A stretch of 10,916 bases of DNA from Anaerolineales bacterium (lineage in GTDB: Bacteria > Chloroflexota > Anaerolineae > Anaerolineales > DRMV01), in contig WGAK01000176.1 in NCBI GenBank assembly GCA_015494815.1, positions 1 through 10,916 on the forward strand, given 5' to 3'. The notes beneath the pieces were generated by a model. The model was given only the letters and a program-made list of their open reading frames with translations. It searched no databases and was not told the origin of the DNA. A program made the translations under genes and the position numbers. This document shows positions 6,708 to 10,916 of the stretch, piece by piece (position 1 is the stretch's first letter; every line of letters starts with the position of its first letter).

Positions 6708-9700
6708 ATGAACGCCCAACCCCGTGCCCGCGTGCTGCTGTTTGGGTACCCGGTCTTGCGTCGCGGCGACCGGGAAATCAACCTGGAATCGGCCAAGGTG
6801 CGCGCGCTGTTGGCCTACCTGGTGCACCACACCCAATTGCCCCAGTCGCGCGACTATCTGGCCTACTTGCTGTGGCCCGACGCGCCCAACGATGTGGCCC
6901 GCAAGAACCTGCGCCAGGCCCTCTACAGCCTGCGCAAGGCCCTGGGGCCCGTGGCCGACGCCTGCCTCGACATCCAGCGCGAGACCGTGCGCCTGCGCCC
7001 CCACCCCGCGTTGTGGGTGGATGTGTGGGAGTTCCAGCGCCTGCTAAGCGAAACCGCGGACCACGCCCACCGCGCCTACGGGGCCTGCCCCTACTGCCAT
7101 CGGCGCTACGCGGCCATCGTGGAACTGTACCGCCGCGAATTCCTGCACGGCTTCAGCGTGCGCGATGCCGACCCCTTCGAGGAGTGGAGCGCGGAACAGC
7201 GCGAGTACTACCACCAGAAAGTCCTGGCCATCGTGCATCAGGTCGTACGCTTCCATTATTTACGCGGCCGCTACGAACAGGCCGACCGCTGGGCACAACG
7301 CTGGCTGCGCTGGGACCCGTGGAGCGAGGCGGCCTACGCCTATCGCATCCGCGCCCTGGCCCTACAAGGCCGCAAGGGCGCGGCCTTGCGCGTGTATCAG
7401 GCCTACCAGCGCATGATGCGCGACGAGTTGGGCATGGAGCCCTCGGCCGACGCCGCGCAACTGATTTACGACATTCGCCACGACTTGCTGGCCGAGCCCG
7501 CCAGCGTGCGCCAGCAGGGCCTGCTGCCCCAGCCCCAAACGCCTTTGGTGGGCCGGGAGCGCGAGCGCGAGGCCCTGCTCTTGCAACTGGCCCAACCCAC
7601 CACCCGCCTGGTGACCATCGTCGGCCTGGGCGGCCTGGGGAAGACCCGCCTGGCCGAGGCTGTGGCCCGCGAGGCCCTCACCCTCTTCCCCGAAGGCGTG
7701 TATTGGGTGCCTCTGGAAGGCGCCACCACGCCCGCGGCAACCTGGCAGGCCCTGCGCGAGGCCCTGCGCCCCATGGCTACCGTGCGCGCAGAGCCCGCGG
7801 CGTTGCGCCAGGCGCTGCAGGCGCGCCGCGCGCTGCTGGTGCTCGACGGCCTGACGCCCGACAACGAAGCCCTGCTGCGCTGGCTGCAAGACCTGCTGCG
7901 CGCCGGCCGGGACCTGGTCGTGCTGGTCACCGCGCGACATCCACTGCGCCTGCGCCACGAGCAGCGTTTCCCGCTGCGCGGACTGGACTATCCCGAGCCC
8001 TACGACGAGCCGTCCACCCCCGAACAGGCCTTGCGCTACCCCGCGGTGGCGTTGTTCGTCGAACGGGCCCGCCAGTTGCGGCCTGATTTTCGCCTCACCG
8101 CGACCAATCTGGAAGCGGTGCTGCGCATCGCCCGATGGACCCAGGGCTTGCCCCTGGCCTTGGAACTGGCGGCCGGGCAAGTGGCCCACAGCCGTTGCGC
8201 GGAAATCGCGCGGCGGCTCGAAGAGGCCGCGCTGGATGTGGAGTCGCCCTACCGCGACCAGCCGCCCCAGCACCGCTCGCTGCGGGTGCTGCTCGAAAGC
8301 ACCTGGGAACACCTGGACGCGGGCCTGCAGCAGGCTTTGCTGCGGATCGCGGGCTTCAGCGGGCCTTTCGACGCGGCCCTGGCCCAAGAGGTCGCGCAGG
8401 TATCCACCCGGGAACTGACCGCGCTGGTGCAGCACGGCTTGCTGCAGGTGCAAGAGGCCGGCGAAGAGGCCGCGACCTTTTGGCAACTGCACACCCTGAC
8501 CCGGGCCTTCGCGCTGGAGCAGCGAGCCGCCCATCCGACCTTAGAGGCCGCGTGGCGCGCCCGCGTGCAGGCCTGGCTGCAACACAACCTGCCCGCCATC
8601 GGCCTCGAACGCTCGGTGGAAGTGCGTCGGCTGCACGCGCTGCGGGACGACATGAACGCCTACCTGGAGGCCCTGGCCGCCGAGGGCTCGCTGGAAGCGA
8701 TTGCGGCCGTGCTGCCGGGATTGGCCGCCTGGTTCCGCTATCAAGGCCGGCTGCCCGAAGGCGTGGCCTACGCGCGGCGTCTGCTGGCCCGGTTGGAGGC
8801 CTTCCCCCCCTCGCCGGAGCGAAGCCGCACTCAGGGCTATGTGTATCGGCGCTTAGGGCTGTTCCACTACCTGCAAGGCGACCTGGAGCAGGCGCGGGCC
8901 GTGCTGACCCAGGCGTTGGACCTGCTGGCGCCTTGGGCCGAGACCGATGTGGAATATGCCCGCGCGCTCCAGGGCATGGCCGGCGTGCTGGAGATGGAAG
9001 GCGACCTGGACACGGCCATGCAGCACGAGCAAGAAGCCCTGGAGCGCTTTCAGGCTGCTTTGGCGCGCGCGGCCACGTCCGACGCGGCACCCCGCGACCT
9101 CTGGATTGACCTGGCCAACTCCCTCAACAACCTGGGGGGCATCGCCTTTCGGCGGGGCGATTTGGCCCAGGCCGAGGCGTACTACCGCCAGGCCGTGACC
9201 CACTATCGCCGCTATGGGGGGCAAACCTTTCTGGTCAACACCCTGGGCAATCTGGCCCATGTGCTGCTGAGCCACGAACGCCTGGCCGAGGCCCAGGAAA
9301 TGGCCGAAGAGGCCCTGCGCCTGGCCCAACACGGCGGCGCGCCGCGCTCGCGGGCCCACATTCTGGGCACCTTAGGCACCATCGCCATCCACCGGGGAGA
9401 CATGACCACGGCCCAGCGGCGTCTGCAACAGGCGGTGCAACTGGCCCGCCGCCTCCAACTGCCCGAGTTGCTGGTCACCCACGGCACCAATCTGGCCATC
9501 ACCCGGCAGAATTTGCGCCAGGCCGCGGCCGCGGAAAGCGCCTTCCGTGAGGCCATCCACGAGGCCCAAAGCCACGGGCTGCGCTACCACGAGTGCTCGG
9601 CCAGCGTGTTCTTCGCCGCGTTCTTGCTGGGGGAAGAGCGGCTGGCCGAGGCCGCACACTGGCTGGACCACGCGCTGCGACTGGCCCGGCAACATGCCTA

Positions 9701-9962
9701 CCAGGAGTTGTACCACAAGGCCCTGGTCTACACCGTGGCCCTGGGCGCACAAAGCGGCCAGGCCGCGCCCGCGCTGGCGCTGGTGCGCTGGCTGCAAGGC
9801 CAGCCCCTGGATACGGCCAACCGGCGCACGCTGGACGAGTTGGTGCGCACCTTTTTCCGCAAGCCGGCGCGCGGGGTGCAACAGCAAGCGCAGGCGCTGC
9901 AGGCAACCGCGGAACCCCAGACCTGGGCGCGGGATATTCTGCAAGCCGTCGGCACGGCCTGA
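6708..9962 (+). CDS. SARP-type transcriptional regulator with BTAD, NB-ARC and TPR domains (AfsR-like)
   Basis: This is a 1084-residue STAND-class regulator. Residues 8-95 form an OmpR-like winged helix (LLFGYPVLRRG, then SRDYLAYLLWP and LRQALYSLRKALG). Residues about 100-262 are the BTAD domain, ending in DELGMEPSADAAQLIYDI, with a CPYCHRR insertion at 127-133 of a kind I associate with Chloroflexota SARP proteins and that might bind metal. The NB-ARC ATPase has a Walker A GLGGLGKT (306-313), a Walker B ALLVLD (375-380), VLVTAR (405-410) and the GLPLALELAAG motif (480-490). TPR-type helical repeats run from about 705 to 1010. The layout matches AfsR (993 residues). In this family the TPR and ATPase parts gate DNA binding by a ligand or partner and by nucleotide. 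Family SARPs bind 11-bp-period direct repeats next to the -10. Such repeats precede the divergent lipoprotein gene and the membrane genes downstream, making these candidate targets. No N-terminal export signal or membrane segment is seen. Confidence 0.9.
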   Translation: MNAQPRARVLLFGYPVLRRGDREINLESAKVRALLAYLVHHTQLPQSRDYLAYLLWPDAPNDVARKNLRQALYSLRKALGPVADACLDIQRETVRLRPHPALWVDVWEFQRLLSETADHAHRAYGACPYCHRRYAAIVELYRREFLHGFSVRDADPFEEWSAEQREYYHQKVLAIVHQVVRFHYLRGRYEQADRWAQRWLRWDPWSEAAYAYRIRALALQGRKGAALRVYQAYQRMMRDELGMEPSADAAQLIYDIRHDLLAEPASVRQQGLLPQPQTPLVGREREREALLLQLAQPTTRLVTIVGLGGLGKTRLAEAVAREALTLFPEGVYWVPLEGATTPAATWQALREALRPMATVRAEPAALRQALQARRALLVLDGLTPDNEALLRWLQDLLRAGRDLVVLVTARHPLRLRHEQRFPLRGLDYPEPYDEPSTPEQALRYPAVALFVERARQLRPDFRLTATNLEAVLRIARWTQGLPLALELAAGQVAHSRCAEIARRLEEAALDVESPYRDQPPQHRSLRVLLESTWEHLDAGLQQALLRIAGFSGPFDAALAQEVAQVSTRELTALVQHGLLQVQEAGEEAATFWQLHTLTRAFALEQRAAHPTLEAAWRARVQAWLQHNLPAIGLERSVEVRRLHALRDDMNAYLEALAAEGSLEAIAAVLPGLAAWFRYQGRLPEGVAYARRLLARLEAFPPSPERSRTQGYVYRRLGLFHYLQGDLEQARAVLTQALDLLAPWAETDVEYARALQGMAGVLEMEGDLDTAMQHEQEALERFQAALARAATSDAAPRDLWIDLANSLNNLGGIAFRRGDLAQAEAYYRQAVTHYRRYGGQTFLVNTLGNLAHVLLSHERLAEAQEMAEEALRLAQHGGAPRSRAHILGTLGTIAIHRGDMTTAQRRLQQAVQLARRLQLPELLVTHGTNLAITRQNLRQAAAAESAFREAIHEAQSHGLRYHECSASVFFAAFLLGEERLAEAAHWLDHALRLARQHAYQELYHKALVYTVALGAQSGQAAPALALVRWLQGQPLDTANRRTLDELVRTFFRKPARGVQQQAQALQATAEPQTWARDILQAVGTA

Positions 9963-9990
9963 GCCGCGCAAACCGCGCTCGGGGCCGGGC

Positions 9991-10563
9991 TTACGATATC
10001 GCCTTGGCCCGCCGGGCTTGCTGGGCCAGACGGCGCTCCAGCGTGAGGATGCGCGTCGCCAACTCATCGGCCAGGCCGCGCAAGGGCGGTGCCTGCACGG
10101 CCAGTTCGTAGGCCTGCACATAGGCTTCGCGCGCCGCGCGCAGACGCCCGCGCCGGAGCAGATGCTCGGCTGCGGCCTGCAGCGCGGCCACCTGTTCGGC
10201 GCGCGTCGCGTGCGCCGGCGCTTCAGGGACCACGGGCACGGTGTCTTCCCAGGGGTCCACGGCAAAGGCCGAAGGCCCGCCCTCGTCCTGGGGTTGGGGC
10301 GCGGGCGGCGGGACCACCGCCGCGGCCGTCGAGCGCCGCGTCCGGCGTCGTGCCTGCCACCGCCGTATCACCACCAGCAAGGCCGCCAGTCCTCCCATCC
10401 CCGCCAACCACCACAGGCCGGGCTGCCCCCCCGGCAGCCAAATGCGCAAGCGCACCTGGGTTTCGACCGTCGCGGGCGGCACGGGGCCGATGGACCACGC
10501 GACCCACAAGGCCAGCGTGACCAGCACGCTGCCGCCCATCCACCACCATGTTCGTCTGGGCAT
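9991..10563 (-). CDS. Two-helix membrane protein with cytoplasmic helical (TPR-like) tail, unknown function
   Basis: This is a 190-residue protein with no recognised family. A basic start (MPRR) and a first membrane helix (about 9-26, Trp-rich) lead to an external loop (27-49, RLRIWLPGG). A second helix follows (50-66), then a strongly basic stretch (67-77, RRWQARRRTRR), which puts both ends in the cytoplasm. A Pro-rich linker (about 80-118) is followed by a helical tail (119-190) with AAEHLLRRGRLRAAREAYVQAYELA, which looks like one to two TPR-type helical hairpins. The start is uncertain: AGGAGG lies 11 nt before this ATG but 5 and 8 nt before two in-frame GTG codons at 10569 and 10566. Starts at 10590-10593 coincide with the predicted transcription start and are unlikely. 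It is convergent with the SARP gene (28 nt apart) and divergent from the gene at 10700, and it carries the TGACG-repeat promoter. Confidence 0.7.
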   Translation of the reverse strand: MPRRTWWWMGGSVLVTLALWVAWSIGPVPPATVETQVRLRIWLPGGQPGLWWLAGMGGLAALLVVIRRWQARRRTRRSTAAAVVPPPAPQPQDEGGPSAFAVDPWEDTVPVVPEAPAHATRAEQVAALQAAAEHLLRRGRLRAAREAYVQAYELAVQAPPLRGLADELATRILTLERRLAQQARRAKAIS

Positions 10564-10574
10564 CACCACAAAAG

Positions 10575-10580
10575 CCTCCT
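10575..10580 (-). promoter_or_regulatory. Shine-Dalgarno AGGAGG of the two-helix membrane protein gene
   Basis: A perfect AGGAGG is preceded by AA. Its spacing (5, 8 or 11 nt) favours a GTG at 10569 or 10566 slightly over the ATG at 10563. The protein differs by at most two N-terminal residues. Confidence 0.65.
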
Positions 10581-10599
10581 TTGCTGACATCACGGCGTC

Positions 10600-10630
10600 A
10601 GTCTACCGGCCCGGCGTCAGGAAACCGTCA
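10600..10630 (-). promoter_or_regulatory. Promoter with TGACG direct-repeat operator, two-helix membrane protein gene
   Basis: On the minus strand TGACGGTTTCCTGACG (10630 down to 10615) is an 11-bp-period direct repeat. Nine bases on lies TAGACT (10605-10600) as the -10. The operator matches the copy at 10639-10654 at 14 of 16 bases and has the identical -10 at the identical distance. A further TGACG and a TGTCA, 11 bp apart, lie over and just after the -10 (10600 down to 10585) and might be an additional weaker site. Confidence 0.6.
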
Positions 10631-10638
10631 TGGGTGCC

Positions 10639-10669
10639 TGACGCTTCCCTGACGGGCCGCGCGTAGACT
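10639..10669 (+). promoter_or_regulatory. Promoter with TGACG direct-repeat operator, Cys-bearing membrane protein gene
   Basis: TGACGCTTCCCTGACG (10639-10654) is followed after nine bases by TAGACT (10664-10669). It is the exact mirror of the minus-strand promoter at 10600-10630: both operators, both spacers and both -10 elements are symmetric about 10634.5, with 8 bp between the operators. Transcription would start near 10676, about 24 nt before the ATG at 10700. Confidence 0.6.
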
Positions 10670-10699
10670 GAAGGCAACTCTCACGCAGGAGGCACATCC

Positions 10700-10916
10700 A
10701 TGCAATCGAAATCCAAAATGTGGGTCTTGCTGAGCGCGGTGGTGGCGGCCTGCCCGTCCTTCGCGTGCTGTTTGTTCGGCTTTGTGACGCTCACCGGCAG
10801 CAGCACCTACGAAGTCAACTCGCAAAGCGGACAGATGCCGCCCAGCATGGGGTTGCTGTTCCTGTGCCTTGGGCTGCTGCCCTGGCTGCTGCCCGCGGGG
10901 GTGTGGTTCTTCACCC
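10700..10916 (+). CDS. Small membrane protein with cysteines in the first helix (3' end outside window)
   Basis: A good AGGAGG (10687-10692) lies 7 nt before the ATG at 10700, and the frame is open to the window end (72 codons read). The product starts MQSKSKMW and has a first hydrophobic helix (about 7-31) containing Cys18, Cys23 and Cys24 in ACPSFACC. A polar loop (32-50, GSSTYEVNSQSG) comes next, then a second helix (51-70) with Cys56. The lysines at the N-terminus place it in the cytoplasm and the loop outside. The first segment could alternatively be read as a cleaved or lipidated signal, but no clean lipobox is seen. No family is recognised. Its promoter is the mirror image of that of the divergent two-helix membrane protein, so the two are probably co-regulated. 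Confidence 0.7.
   Translation, partial: MQSKSKMWVLLSAVVAACPSFACCLFGFVTLTGSSTYEVNSQSGQMPPSMGLLFLCLGLLPWLLPAGVWFFT

Noticed and set aside
5861..8086. A 741-codon open frame on the plus strand spanning the lipoprotein, the intergenic promoter region and the SARP gene
   Set aside because: It is an Arg/Pro/Gly-rich shadow frame that crosses two divergent genes with strong start signals and domain matches.
9961..9980. Hairpin (GAG-CGCG / CGCG-CTC) just after the SARP stop codon as a terminator
   Set aside because: The stem is short with a bulge and no T-run follows on either strand.

Overview
This is a G+C-rich window (about two thirds G+C by eye) carrying seven genes. Both outer genes are cut by the window ends. 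The gene types suggest a member of the Chloroflexota (Anaerolineae/Ardenticatenia-like): a SARP-NB-ARC-TPR regulator with a CPxC insertion in its BTAD domain, a lipoprotein S1C protease, and a stand-alone Cys-type formate dehydrogenase. No rRNA, tRNA, IS element or CRISPR array is present, so this assignment rests on protein style only.

Layout: (1) 2-679 (+), C-terminal 225 codons of a bifunctional phosphoglucose/phosphomannose isomerase, followed after 34 nt by (2) 714-1616 (+), a class I SAM-dependent methyltransferase. (3) 1635-3794 (-), a molybdopterin/4Fe-4S formate dehydrogenase alpha subunit (FdhF type, Cys instead of Sec), convergent with gene 2. It has a clear Shine-Dalgarno and an extended -10 promoter. 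(4) 3983-5731 (-), a lipoprotein trypsin-like serine protease with a PDZ domain and an extra C-terminal domain, with its own extended -10 promoter and a hairpin terminator. (5) 5828-6493 (-), a small lipoprotein of unknown function. (6) 6708-9962 (+), a 1084-residue SARP-type transcriptional regulator fused to NB-ARC and TPR modules, divergent from gene 5. (7) 9991-10563 (-), a two-helix membrane protein with a cytoplasmic helical tail, convergent with gene 6. (8) 10700 to the window end (+), the start of a Cys-bearing membrane protein, divergent from gene 7.

The most interesting signal is in the non-coding DNA. Three promoters, those of the lipoprotein (gene 5) and of the divergent membrane-protein pair (genes 7 and 8), share a near-identical 16-bp element. 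It is a direct repeat TGACG-N6-TGACG with an 11-bp period, placed exactly 9 bp upstream of the -10 hexamer. In the gene 7/8 intergenic region two copies sit back to back in exact symmetry. Direct repeats with an 11-bp period just upstream of the -10 are the classical geometry of SARP (and PhoB/OmpR-type) binding sites. The only such regulator in the window, gene 6, lies between these promoters. I infer, without proof, a small regulon in which the SARP-NB-ARC-TPR protein controls three envelope proteins of unknown function. The formate dehydrogenase and the protease have a different promoter type (extended -10, no TGACG repeat) and appear unrelated to it.
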